From Spongiivirga sp046524175 (lineage in GTDB: Bacteria; Bacteroidota; Bacteroidia; Flavobacteriales; Flavobacteriaceae): a stretch of 64,000 nt of DNA. Positions 26,209-35,218 of the stretch are shown piece by piece. The notes beneath the pieces are model-generated. The model worked only from the letters and a program-made list of their open reading frames with translations, ran no database searches and was not told the DNA's origin. The stretch covers positions 186,001 through 250,000 of the forward strand of contig NZ_JBEFZF010000002.1 in NCBI RefSeq assembly GCF_046524175.1, read 5' to 3'. Position 1 is the stretch's first letter. The number at the start of each line of letters is the position of its first letter. The position numbers were made by a program, and so were the translations under genes.

Positions 26209-26610
26209 ATGGGTAAAGACCATAATGAATTGTTGGCGTTAAATGGATTGAAAAAAACAAAAATCCGTGTTGCATTATTACAACAATTTATGAATGTCGC
26301 CCATGCGCAATCCTATAATGACTTACAAGGATCTTTATCGAATGAAATTGATAAATCTACCTTGTATCGTAATTTAACCAGTTTTGAACAAGCAGGAATT
26401 ATACACCGTATTAATGACCATACCGGTGTATCAAAATATGCATTTGGGCCATCTCCCAAACAAGGTAATGAACATGCTCATTTTGTTTGTGAACAATGTA
26501 ACACGGTGTATTGCATGAAAAAACTGGCTTCGCTTCAGTTTGAAGTTCCTAAGGGATTTAAGACCAATAATGTGCAAACAATTATTAAAGGAATTTGTGC
26601 TAACTGCTAA
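26209..26610 (+). CDS. Fur-family transcriptional repressor (probable Zur)
   Basis: A 133-residue metal-responsive repressor. A winged-helix DNA-binding part (about 10-85) includes the recognition helix DKSTLYRNLTSFEQAG. The dimerisation part has HAHF (H89, H91), the structural zinc pairs C94/C97 and C130/C133, and an extra C102. It lacks the multi-His cluster of typical Fur. Its operon companions (MerC, FolE, the PA4064-PA4066-like genes) point to Zur, the zinc-sensing branch, but metal specificity cannot be read from sequence. It most likely binds the palindrome at 23372 and represses its own operon. It ends directly against the convergent HupE gene with no spacer. Confidence 0.88.
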   Translation: MGKDHNELLALNGLKKTKIRVALLQQFMNVAHAQSYNDLQGSLSNEIDKSTLYRNLTSFEQAGIIHRINDHTGVSKYAFGPSPKQGNEHAHFVCEQCNTVYCMKKLASLQFEVPKGFKTNNVQTIIKGICANC

Positions 26611-27195
26611 TTACCAAAAACTATTTTCTAACATCGAAATTAACGACATGCCGGCTGCTGCACCAGAAATAAAAAGATTCCATTCACGGTGCTTTACTTT
26701 TAAGATATTGAGAAATAGAAACGCAATACCCACAATAAAAACTACAATTAACAATTGGCCTAATTCGATACCAATATTAAAACCTAAAAGCGGGACGATG
26801 ATATCTTCATTATTCATAATCAGTGCTTTAAAGTAGTTTGAAAAATCCATCCCGTGAATCAATCCAAAAAACAATGCCATTAAATAATTCCCCTTCATTT
26901 TTATCGATCTTTCTGCCGTAGATTTACTGATTACATTATGAAGCGCGGTTAGCAATATCGTAAGTGGAATCAAGAACTTAATGATATTTGAAGGAATTGA
27001 GAAAATATCTAAAGACACTAAAGCAAGAGTAATGCTATGTCCTATGGTGAACGCAGTAACCAAGACGAGTATTTTTCTCCACTGTTCTATTCTGTACACC
27101 GCACATAAGGCTACCAAAAAAAGGATGTGGTCATAGGCTTGCAAATTTGCGAGGTGCTCAAAACCTAGTTTTAAATAAAAATTTATAGGATCCAT
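26611..27195 (-). CDS. HupE/UreJ-2 family membrane protein
   Basis: A 194-residue inner-membrane protein with about six or seven helices. The N terminus has the family motif GFEHLANLQAYDHILF, and later come FTIGHSITLAL and LIHGMDFSNYF. Histidines in these helices are conserved and are thought to bind metal; relatives are linked to nickel, cobalt or copper transport. It follows the DUF6702 gene by a single base and converges on the Fur gene without a spacer. A metal permease role is likely; the metal is unknown. Confidence 0.9.
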   Translation of the reverse strand: MDPINFYLKLGFEHLANLQAYDHILFLVALCAVYRIEQWRKILVLVTAFTIGHSITLALVSLDIFSIPSNIIKFLIPLTILLTALHNVISKSTAERSIKMKGNYLMALFFGLIHGMDFSNYFKALIMNNEDIIVPLLGFNIGIELGQLLIVVFIVGIAFLFLNILKVKHREWNLFISGAAAGMSLISMLENSFW

Positions 27196-27196
27196 T

Positions 27197-27709
27197 TTAG
27201 AATTTCAGATGATGAACAGCAGTCTTTTTATTAAGCATCATGCTTTTAGATTTCCCGTTTACATGTACGTATACAATGTTGTTTTGATCAAAGAACAAAT
27301 CGGTAAAAACCGCATTTTTAATCTCTAAAGATTTCAATGGTAAGGACTGCTCATATTCAAAATAAACCCACAACGCTGTGTTCTGGCCTTCACCGCTCAA
27401 CTTCTTCCTTTTTATGCTGAGGTTAATGCGTTTTCCGTTTGCTTTTATATAGAAAAAACGATTGACATAGTTCATGAGCAGTTGGTTTGCTTTAGCTGCT
27501 TCGTTCGGTTGGCAAAAGGCAAGTTCGTTGCTATCAGGATCGAAGACGATAGCTTCGTTCACATCAGTCAAAAATAACTTCAGATTAATAGTAAGTACCT
27601 TTTTGTCAGATTCATATTCTACTTCACATAATGATAACCGCAAAGGATGCGCATTAGCTGGATCAGCAAATAGTAGAAAACATAAAACAGCACATAGTCT
27701 AACCAACAT
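27197..27709 (-). CDS. Exported DUF6702-like protein
   Basis: A 170-residue protein of unknown function. The signal peptide (1-20) ends PANA, so cleavage would leave a mature protein starting with histidine (HPLRLSLCEVEY). The DUF6702 family typically begins its mature part with His-Pro. The remaining 150 residues are beta-rich with several basic turns. The pairing with HupE, one base apart, is recurrent in Bacteroidota as I know it. An N-terminal histidine can serve as a metal ligand, but no such role is shown for this family. Confidence 0.82.
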   Translation of the reverse strand: MLVRLCAVLCFLLFADPANAHPLRLSLCEVEYESDKKVLTINLKLFLTDVNEAIVFDPDSNELAFCQPNEAAKANQLLMNYVNRFFYIKANGKRINLSIKRKKLSGEGQNTALWVYFEYEQSLPLKSLEIKNAVFTDLFFDQNNIVYVHVNGKSKSMMLNKKTAVHHLKF

Positions 27710-27732
27710 CTCAAAGAATTAGTAAGTGTATG

Positions 27733-29004
27733 TTAGGACTGATCAGCTTGTAGTTGTTTAGCAGTAGCCTGAACTTCCTTAAAAACACGAATTAAATTAC
27801 CGCCCCATATTTTTTCAATTTGCTGTTCAGTATACCCTCGTCTTACTAGTTCAATAGTGATGTTCATTACTTCACTGGCGTCAAAAACGCCTTCGATTCC
27901 GCCACCGCCATCGAAGTCACAACCAATACCTACGTGGTCAATTCCTGCTACTTTTACAATATGATCAATATGATCGGCTACATGTTCAACTGTTGCTGGA
28001 GGGTTGGGATACTTTTCATTAAGTGCTTGAAAAGATTTACGAAGGCTAGCACGCTCTTCATCAGTCATTTCACTTATAGGTTTCATATTAGCACGAAGTG
28101 CTGCCATTGCCGAATCACGTTCGGCATTAGGAGGAGTGTCTCGAAGGTAGGTAGCTAACATTGTTAGTTGAACCACACCTCCGTTTTCTGCCATCAATTT
28201 CAACATTTCATCAGTCATATTACGCTCATGCTTTGTTATTGATCGAGCGTTTGAGTGACTAGCAATGATTGGGGCTTTTGATAATCTAATGGCATCATAA
28301 AACACACTGTCATTGCCATGAGAGACATCAACCATAATGCCCAGACGATTCATTTCGCCAACCACTTTCGAACCAAATTCGCTAATTCCACCATGTTCGG
28401 TACCATTGGGATCGGTAGCAGAATCGGCTAAATCATTATTTGACGAGTGTACAAGGGTAATATAGCGTACCCCTTTGTTATAGTATTCTTCTACATTAGA
28501 CAGTTCTTTCCCAATAGGATACCCATTTTCAATACCCATATAAATAGCTCTTTTCCCTTCTTTTTCTAATGCATACGCGTCATCAGGGTTGAGGGCCAAG
28601 CCAACAATATCAGCGTTTCTTTTTGTGGACGCTATCACAGAGTCAAGCATTTGAAGACAAAGTGCTTTTGCTCTTGTATTACCATCATCATCCCGAATAT
28701 CTTGAGCTACAAAAGCAGCAAAAAAGATTGCATCTAAATCGCCCTCTTTCATTCTCGGATAATCAACTTTCGAACCTGTTTCATTAGGGTCATGGCGTTC
28801 GGCCATATCAAAGCCCGGTTCGATCATACGAAGCGGTGTATCAGCATGGGTATCTAAAGTGAGCACCTTTTTATGAATTTCAAGGGCTCTTGCCACCAAT
28901 TCTTCTTCAGTTTCTGCTTTTGAATCTGTTGAAGAAGGTTTTTCCTTGCAACTGTTAATCAGTAATAAAAACAGCAGACAAACAAGAAAATTTTGACGTA
29001 TCAT
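27733..29004 (-). CDS. Membrane dipeptidase (peptidase family M19), lipoprotein
   Basis: A 423-residue zinc dipeptidase related to renal dipeptidase, which cleaves dipeptides including Cys-Gly. The lipoprotein signal ends INSC with the lipid cysteine at residue 19. Zinc-site motifs are LDTHADTP, MGIENGYPI, LVHSSNND, IIASHSNARS and GIGCDFDGG, which supply the two His-x-Asp, Glu, His, His and Asp ligands of the family. It sits in a minus-strand run with gamma-glutamyltransferase and a M20 deacetylase, and gaps to its neighbours are short. Together with GGT it could complete extracytoplasmic glutathione breakdown. Confidence 0.94.
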   Translation of the reverse strand: MIRQNFLVCLLFLLLINSCKEKPSSTDSKAETEEELVARALEIHKKVLTLDTHADTPLRMIEPGFDMAERHDPNETGSKVDYPRMKEGDLDAIFFAAFVAQDIRDDDGNTRAKALCLQMLDSVIASTKRNADIVGLALNPDDAYALEKEGKRAIYMGIENGYPIGKELSNVEEYYNKGVRYITLVHSSNNDLADSATDPNGTEHGGISEFGSKVVGEMNRLGIMVDVSHGNDSVFYDAIRLSKAPIIASHSNARSITKHERNMTDEMLKLMAENGGVVQLTMLATYLRDTPPNAERDSAMAALRANMKPISEMTDEERASLRKSFQALNEKYPNPPATVEHVADHIDHIVKVAGIDHVGIGCDFDGGGGIEGVFDASEVMNITIELVRRGYTEQQIEKIWGGNLIRVFKEVQATAKQLQADQS

Positions 29005-29055
29005 GGGTTCGGTTTTAGTTAGAAAATTGAATGTATTAAATATACAATAATAGGA

Positions 29056-30231
29056 CTACGCATACCAAGCAAAATTTTCAGACGACAATTCTAGAATAAG
29101 TTTGTTGATCATTGCTACTCCTTTTACTAATTGCTCTTTTGCAATAAATTCATCCGCACGATGCGCTTGTGCGATAGAACCCGGACCACAAATAGCAGAC
29201 TGAAAACCTTCATTAGCAAATTGACCCGCTTCAGCTGCGTAGGAAACTGTATTGAGTTTTGATTTTCCTGATATGCGTTTTACTAGTGAAACAACATCGG
29301 CATCTGCCTTAGTATCCAAATGAGGTACTGGAGGATGATTTTCAACTGTTTTTATAGAAAAATCCGGAAATACTTGTCGAAGTGTTGCTTCACGTTTTTT
29401 GCAATAGCCATCAAACTCTTTGACAATTGCATCGATATCGTCCATAGGAATGGTGCGTAAATCCCAATAAAAATGAGCTTTATCGGCTATTACATTGGGC
29501 GCAATACCACCGCTAACCAAACCAATATGAATACTAGAGTGCGGTGGATGAAAACGATCATCCAAACGTTTATCGGCAATCAATTGATCCATCTTTTTTT
29601 CTAGCCAAAGAATTAAACGCATGGCTTCATGAATAGCACTTACCTCCTGTTTGACGCGGCTACTATGTCCGGCAGAACCATTAACGTAGGTTTCTAAAAT
29701 ATATATCCCCTTTTGTCCTACTATCGGTTCCATCAATGATGGTTCGCCTATGATGGCATATTTTGGTGTTTCGTCATAATGGGTGCTAATAGCTCTTGCC
29801 AATTCGGGAGCTGCTAAACAACCAACTTCCTCATCGTAGGAAAAGGCAAAATAAATAGGCTTTTTTAAGTCCGCTTCTAGCATTTGAGGCAGTGCAGCCA
29901 AACAACAAGCTAAAAAACCTTTCATATCGCAGGCTCCTCTACCATACAGTTTCCCATCTCCTTTATCGGTCAACACAAAGGGATCAGTGGTCCACTCCTG
30001 ACCTTCGACCGGTACTACATCCATATGTCCAGAAAGAATAACACCACCATCAGTTGCAGGTCCAATTCGACAATGCAGAGAAGCTTTACTTCCGTCTTCA
30101 TTAGGAACCAAATGAACCGTAACTCCATTTGATTCTAATACCCCTTTTATCCAATTTAGAATACTCAAATTACTTTCCCCTCCCAGAACTGGAAAGGACA
30201 CTAGTTTCTTCAAAATTTCTTCTACATTCAT
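29056..30231 (-). CDS. Acetylornithine deacetylase-like M20 metallohydrolase
   Basis: Cytoplasmic M20 zinc hydrolase of 391 residues without a signal peptide. Metal and catalytic motifs are GHMDVVPVEGQEW (first His and Asp), GRGACDMKG (bridging Asp) and YDEEVGCLA (general-base Glu and metal Glu), with a lid domain at about 180-290. It most resembles ArgE, which deacetylates N-acetylornithine to ornithine. No other arginine genes are near, and the neighbours are a YfcC-type carrier (5-base gap) and peptidases. It may therefore act on an imported acyl amino acid or peptide instead. Confidence 0.88.
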   Translation of the reverse strand: MNVEEILKKLVSFPVLGGESNLSILNWIKGVLESNGVTVHLVPNEDGSKASLHCRIGPATDGGVILSGHMDVVPVEGQEWTTDPFVLTDKGDGKLYGRGACDMKGFLACCLAALPQMLEADLKKPIYFAFSYDEEVGCLAAPELARAISTHYDETPKYAIIGEPSLMEPIVGQKGIYILETYVNGSAGHSSRVKQEVSAIHEAMRLILWLEKKMDQLIADKRLDDRFHPPHSSIHIGLVSGGIAPNVIADKAHFYWDLRTIPMDDIDAIVKEFDGYCKKREATLRQVFPDFSIKTVENHPPVPHLDTKADADVVSLVKRISGKSKLNTVSYAAEAGQFANEGFQSAICGPGSIAQAHRADEFIAKEQLVKGVAMINKLILELSSENFAWYA

Positions 30232-30236
30232 AATAA

Positions 30237-31631
30237 CTAACTATAGTTTACCGCAACGGCAATAATTAAGGCTAAAAAGGCCAAGCAAAGCACACTTACC
30301 AATACGGGAAATATAAAACGAATCCAACGGTTAATAGGCACTCGGCACATACTCAGCATAGCGATGAGTCCGCCTAAGGTTGGGTTTATTAAATTAGATA
30401 ATCCGTCACCAATTTGAAAAGCCAAAATGGTAATCTGTCTGCTCAATCCCAGCGACTCGCCCAAAGGCAACATTACTGGTAATGTAGCCAAGGCTTGTCC
30501 ACTTCCGGAGGGAATAAAAAAGTTGATTACCGATTGAGAAATAGACATAGATATGGCCGATAAATACAATGGTAATCCTTGTAACAAAGAAGAAAGCTGG
30601 TATGAGATGGTATCACCAATATTTCCCATTTCCATTAGTACTTTTATAGAAGTTGCAAAACCAACCATAAAGGCTCCTGGGGCTGCCAAGGCAACTGATT
30701 TCAAAACAGTTTCACTCATGGTGGTGGCGCTCATTCTTGATGCCAGTCCACACAAAAGGGCGACCATTAAGAATACAGCAGAAAGCTCATTTACGTACCA
30801 GTTTAAATTAAATACTCCATAGAGAATGGTCAACAACCCTGCCATGAATATGATGATCACGAGCCAGTTTTTTTGGTTAAGTGAATATTCTTGAATTGGT
30901 CTTGATAAGGTCAGTTCACTGATATCAAGGCCCTTGCTTAAGCTTTTATCCGGATGAGTACTAATTTTTTTAAAGTAACGCACATTATAATAAGCCATCA
31001 CGCTTAGTGCTAAAAAACATAGAACACTTCGTAACAAGGCACCAGAGAACATAGGCAATTCTGCTAGTTTATGACCAGTACCCACAGTGTAAGGATTGAT
31101 GGGAGAAAGACCAAAACCGATGGTCATCGCTCCGACTGAAATACCGGCTGCCAACATTAAATCACCGCCTAAAGCAAGGCTTAAAACGGCAGCAATAGGA
31201 ACCATTGCAATATTGTTTTCATAGCCTACGGCTACACCCAATATTCCATAAATAAAGGTCATGATGACGATAATGAGGTATTTCTTTTTTAGACCTAGTT
31301 TTTTAACAAGAGTCCCAACCGCATTCTCAACCGCATTTGATTTTTCCATAAAACCAAACATAATGGCACCTGCTAGTACAATAAATATGATTTCTACAGC
31401 CGCTTTAAAGCCTAAAGGAATGGCGGTAAACATATCTAACAACCCTACAGGAGTAGATTCAATTGTTTTGTAAGAATTGGGAACTACGGTGCTTCTACCA
31501 TCAATTAACTCCCGCTCATACGATCCGGCCGGTAATATATACGTTAGTAATGCTACTAGTATAATAATACCGAACAACATTGTAATGGCATGAGGGATAC
31601 GGTTAAAAAAAGAAAGTTTTTTCGAGGTCAA
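30237..31631 (-). CDS. YfcC family carrier (C4-dicarboxylate/basic amino acid type)
   Basis: Integral membrane transporter of 464 residues with about 12 helices. It shows the family signatures GVAVGYENNIAMVPI, GLSPINPYTVG and a C-terminal FIPSGSGQALATLP re-entrant segment. YfcC proteins are ion-coupled carriers whose substrates are predicted to be organic acids or amino acids. It lies 5 bases upstream of the M20 deacetylase and 53 bases after the gamma-glutamyltransferase, suggesting import of a product released by the exported enzymes. Confidence 0.9.
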   Translation of the reverse strand: MTSKKLSFFNRIPHAITMLFGIIILVALLTYILPAGSYERELIDGRSTVVPNSYKTIESTPVGLLDMFTAIPLGFKAAVEIIFIVLAGAIMFGFMEKSNAVENAVGTLVKKLGLKKKYLIIVIMTFIYGILGVAVGYENNIAMVPIAAVLSLALGGDLMLAAGISVGAMTIGFGLSPINPYTVGTGHKLAELPMFSGALLRSVLCFLALSVMAYYNVRYFKKISTHPDKSLSKGLDISELTLSRPIQEYSLNQKNWLVIIIFMAGLLTILYGVFNLNWYVNELSAVFLMVALLCGLASRMSATTMSETVLKSVALAAPGAFMVGFATSIKVLMEMGNIGDTISYQLSSLLQGLPLYLSAISMSISQSVINFFIPSGSGQALATLPVMLPLGESLGLSRQITILAFQIGDGLSNLINPTLGGLIAMLSMCRVPINRWIRFIFPVLVSVLCLAFLALIIAVAVNYS

Positions 31632-31684
31632 TTTATTTTAATACTGTTAGTTGATGCTAAATTACGGAGTAGTATCGACTTAAG

Positions 31685-33382
31685 TTAATAGCCTGCAGCT
31701 TGCCCGTCTTTTCGACTTTCGGAAGCACCGTGATAAACCTTATTCTCATCATCCCATAAAATGGCCTGATAACCTCCGTAAATACCACGTGCTGTTCCCA
31801 TTCGGTGACCTTTATCCATTAAGCCGCGTATTGTGGAATACGGGATACCTGACTCTGTACGTATCATGCCGGTATCAGTAGTGGTTTGACCCATTGGACT
31901 CGCTCCTCCCGTATGATCCCATCGCGGTGCATCGCCTGCTTCTTGCAAATTCATACCGAAATCGATAAGGTTCATTACGATTTGCGTGTGACCCATAGGT
32001 TGAAAATCCCCACCCATTACCCCGAAACTAACAAAGGGTTTTCCGTCTTTGGTGACAAAGGCTGGAATGATCGTATGAAAGGGTCGCTTACCTGGTTCAA
32101 AGGTATTAGCTTGTCCACGCTTTAGACTGAACAACTCTCCACGATCTTGTAGCATAAATCCCAATTTTGGAGGCGCCATACCAGAACCCATACCACGGTA
32201 GTTACTTTGTATTAATGAGATCATGGTGCCTTCACTATCTGCAACCGTCATATAAATGGTCTCTCCGGCTGAAATCTCTCCCGCTGAATAAGTACCGGCA
32301 CGTTCTCCGATTTTGTTTCGACGTTCATTGGCATAATCATCAGACAATAATTTTTCGACAGGAACATCGAAAAAGTCCATATCTGCATAGTATTTGGCTC
32401 GATCTTCAAAAGCCAATTTTTTAGCTTCGGTAAACAAATGTAGATGCTCTGCACTTCCGAATTCAATATTAGAAAAGTCATAGCCTTTTAAAATTTGTAA
32501 CATCTGAAGTGCAGCAATGCCTTGTCCATTAGGCGGTAATTCCCAAACATCATAACCTCGATAATTTATGGATACCGGCTCTACCCACTCTGATTTATGT
32601 GCCGCTAAGTCTTTAGCTGATAAAAAGCCGCCTTGTTCTTTAATGAACTTTCCAATTGTTTTTGCTATATCGCCCTTGTAAAAAGCATCACGACCGCCTT
32701 TGGCAATTTTACGGTAGGTATTGCCCAAATATGGATTTTTATATACTTCTCCTTCATTAGGTAGTTTCCCACCATTTTGAGTTTTGTAGGTATCCTCAAT
32801 ATTTGGGAATCCCCTAGATTCAAAAAAAGGAACTGTACGTTGCATATACCAAGCAATAAGTTCGGTTAATGGAAAACCTTTTTCTGCATAGTCAATGGCC
32901 GGAGCAAGAATTTCGGTCATTGGTTTGGATCCGAACTTTTGATGGAGTTCAAACCATCCATCGACTGCGCCGGGAACACTTACCGGTAGCGGACCATGAG
33001 ATGGTATTTTCTTCATTCCTTCTTTTTCAAAATGTTCTATGGTGAGCTTTTTTGGTGAACGGCCACTAGCGTTAAGACCATATAATTTTTTGGTTTTACC
33101 ATCCCAAACGATTGCAAAAAGATCACCGCCTATTCCGCAGCCAGTCGGCTCCATAAGCCCTAAGGCCGCATTGGCAGCGATAGCAGCATCGATGGCATTT
33201 CCTCCATTTTTAAGAATATCTAATCCAATCTGTGTTGCTAAAGGATGGCTGGTAGCCACCATTCCGTTTTGCCCTAGCACTACAGATCGGGTGGCAAATG
33301 GTTCGCCTGTAATCCGGTCCTGAGCAGCCCCATATTGAATGAAAATTAATAGTCCTAACAAGCAGCTTAAATAGTTTTTCAT
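31685..33382 (-). CDS. ggt: Gamma-glutamyltransferase (glutathione hydrolase)
   Basis: Exported 565-residue enzyme that cleaves or transfers the gamma-glutamyl group of glutathione and related peptides. Signal peptide 1-20 ends QYGAAQ. The N-terminal part has GGNAIDAAIAA and GCGIGGDLFAIV. The nucleophilic threonine that starts the small subunit after self-cleavage should be the Thr of TIYMTVAD near residue 375, matching TTHYSVVD of the Escherichia coli enzyme. The motif GGDFQPMGH follows in the small subunit. The M19 dipeptidase at 27733 would take the Cys-Gly product. The ring of exported peptidases around a carrier suggests use of gamma-glutamyl peptides or thiol chelates. Confidence 0.95.
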   Translation of the reverse strand: MKNYLSCLLGLLIFIQYGAAQDRITGEPFATRSVVLGQNGMVATSHPLATQIGLDILKNGGNAIDAAIAANAALGLMEPTGCGIGGDLFAIVWDGKTKKLYGLNASGRSPKKLTIEHFEKEGMKKIPSHGPLPVSVPGAVDGWFELHQKFGSKPMTEILAPAIDYAEKGFPLTELIAWYMQRTVPFFESRGFPNIEDTYKTQNGGKLPNEGEVYKNPYLGNTYRKIAKGGRDAFYKGDIAKTIGKFIKEQGGFLSAKDLAAHKSEWVEPVSINYRGYDVWELPPNGQGIAALQMLQILKGYDFSNIEFGSAEHLHLFTEAKKLAFEDRAKYYADMDFFDVPVEKLLSDDYANERRNKIGERAGTYSAGEISAGETIYMTVADSEGTMISLIQSNYRGMGSGMAPPKLGFMLQDRGELFSLKRGQANTFEPGKRPFHTIIPAFVTKDGKPFVSFGVMGGDFQPMGHTQIVMNLIDFGMNLQEAGDAPRWDHTGGASPMGQTTTDTGMIRTESGIPYSTIRGLMDKGHRMGTARGIYGGYQAILWDDENKVYHGASESRKDGQAAGY

Positions 33383-33411
33383 TTTTGGTTTTTAAGTTTG
33401 ACTACAAGATA

Positions 33412-34233
33412 CTATTCCTTTAGCGTTACCGTTCTGTTAACCTTGTTAAATGGTCCGGGAATCAAATTCCCCTCGGCATCAATAAGTTCAAGTTGAATAT
33501 TCACTTCTCCCATGGGTAATCCTTTAACTACATGCGGAGCCCATTCTGTAATAGTAAATTCCGTACCATTAATTGTGGCTTTTACCTTGTTTCCATTTTC
33601 CGAAAGTGTGGTGTTCAAGACAAAAAAGTCAAGAAGGAGGTTTTCAGTATCTTTTCCGGCGTAAGTTCCTTTTGGGCGGCTATAAATTAGTGTTGGAGCT
33701 TCCATATCCAAACCTAAAGCGTCTTCAGGATTTTCACCAACTTCCATTTTGCGTACTACGACAGAGTTTTCATTTTTAACAGACTCATGATATGAACGAC
33801 TTAAAAAAGCAACCAAATGATGAACACCATCAGGCATTTCTTTAGCAAAATTAGGTTCATAATGTGCTGAATATGGTTGATTGTCCAAAATAAAGTGGAT
33901 GTGCTGGCCTTTACCAGAATTGGCCAATGTTTGTGCATTGACACCTTCAGTTTGAGCGCCCAATTCGTAATTATTTACCGAGAACGAAAAATCAACCTCA
34001 CCACTTTTGGTAATGGTAGTATTTGCTGGCGAATCTAGTACCAAAGCGGCATCGCTATAGGCTGGTGAGCCCTCCAATTTTTCAAGTGTTATTTCTTGTA
34101 TCTTACTTTCAGTGTTTACTTCTTCGGTAGAAGAGCTCGTTTCGTTTGATTGCTCCGTTTTTTTCTTACATGCAGTTATTGAAACTAGCATAATGAGAAC
34201 AAGTGCTGATGATTTTAGTGTTTTAGAGATCAT
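33412..34233 (-). CDS. Lipoprotein of unknown function (phosphopeptide-binding-like)
   Basis: A 273-residue lipoprotein; the lipid cysteine is C22 in SITACKKK. A Ser/Glu/Thr-rich linker (about 25-45) leads to an all-beta region with SPANTTITKSGEVDF, GQHIHFILDN, DGVHHLVAFLSRSYHES and a final Ig-like fold. I recall similar Flavobacteria proteins labelled phosphopeptide-binding, but no test of that label is visible here. Histidines cluster in QHIHF, YSAHY and GVHHL, which may or may not bind metal. It overlaps the preceding gene by 11 bases, so the two are coupled. Confidence 0.75.
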   Translation of the reverse strand: MISKTLKSSALVLIMLVSITACKKKTEQSNETSSSTEEVNTESKIQEITLEKLEGSPAYSDAALVLDSPANTTITKSGEVDFSFSVNNYELGAQTEGVNAQTLANSGKGQHIHFILDNQPYSAHYEPNFAKEMPDGVHHLVAFLSRSYHESVKNENSVVVRKMEVGENPEDALGLDMEAPTLIYSRPKGTYAGKDTENLLLDFFVLNTTLSENGNKVKATINGTEFTITEWAPHVVKGLPMGEVNIQLELIDAEGNLIPGPFNKVNRTVTLKE

Positions 34234-35206
34234 TTCTTTGGTATATTAATTTGTTATTATTTGTACTGTTGTTTTTATGTAGTTGATTAAGGTCCCATAT
34301 AGATTCATTGCCATTATTTGTAATGACAACATTTCCTAGGTGTGTAGTGCTGTTTTCTGAATGGTTTAAATCGCAATGTATTTTACTAATATGGCTATAT
34401 TCAAGATTACTTGATGGCGAAAGTGTCACCTTAATGTCTCCTCCTTGAATAATTAAGGTATCTCCATTTCTTTCTAATAGGTTACATCGCAGGTTGGCCA
34501 ACTCCTGACCAATTCGAAAATAATCATTTAGAGTACAATTTAGTTCTATTGCTGAAATACCATTAAACAGCCTATTTTCATCGTATGTATTTTTTAAAAA
34601 TACTTTGCGGTCGTAGGTATAGTGTTTATCCTGATATAAACTATCTAAAAAAGCGGGATTATAAAAACCATACCATGTATGTATTGCAGTACCTTGACTA
34701 GGGGTATAAAAAGCCTTAAACCAGGTCTCTTCTCCATTTTTCAGAGGCATTTTTACCGTTTCGGATGCGTATAACAAAGAGTCTTTTATTTTTTTCATTT
34801 TGGGCTTTAGGCCTAAATGAAAATGTTCTTTTGGATTTTCGAGCATAAAACCTAGTCCACTTTTACCTACAGGTTCGTTATAACGGTTATTTGGTCCTAA
34901 AATTTCAATGTAGTGTTGGTGTCCACGGAGGTAACAGGTCGAGGTGTTTTCGTTAATGGGATTAAAATTTGGAAGCCCTTCATCAAAATTAGCATAAACT
35001 TCATGCCAACCACCATTTTCTATAAGTCTTGCATAAGTAAGGCTATCAACCACGATATATAGATGGTTGAAAAAAACATCTGACCTATTAGTCTCCGTAA
35101 GCTCTTTAATTTTGTCCTTGTCAATAAGTGCATCATACTCATTTGACTTCTGCTGCTTGCAGGAGACAACGAATAAAATAAGTATGATTATTATTGAACG
35201 AAACAT
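34223..35206 (-). CDS. DUF5829-like lipoprotein
   Basis: A 327-residue lipoprotein with its lipid cysteine at C16 (FVVSCKQQ). The start of the mature domain, FNHLYIVVDSLTYARL, is typical of DUF5829, a distant vicinal-oxygen-chelate (glyoxalase-like) fold. The stretch TCYLRGHQHYIEILGP has the His/Glu pattern used for metals in that fold. The molecular role is unknown. It lies 12 bases after the CobW gene stop and overlaps the next lipoprotein gene. Confidence 0.75.
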   Translation of the reverse strand: MFRSIIIILILFVVSCKQQKSNEYDALIDKDKIKELTETNRSDVFFNHLYIVVDSLTYARLIENGGWHEVYANFDEGLPNFNPINENTSTCYLRGHQHYIEILGPNNRYNEPVGKSGLGFMLENPKEHFHLGLKPKMKKIKDSLLYASETVKMPLKNGEETWFKAFYTPSQGTAIHTWYGFYNPAFLDSLYQDKHYTYDRKVFLKNTYDENRLFNGISAIELNCTLNDYFRIGQELANLRCNLLERNGDTLIIQGGDIKVTLSPSSNLEYSHISKIHCDLNHSENSTTHLGNVVITNNGNESIWDLNQLHKNNSTNNNKLIYQRNDL

Positions 35207-35218
35207 TGGCTTAACACA

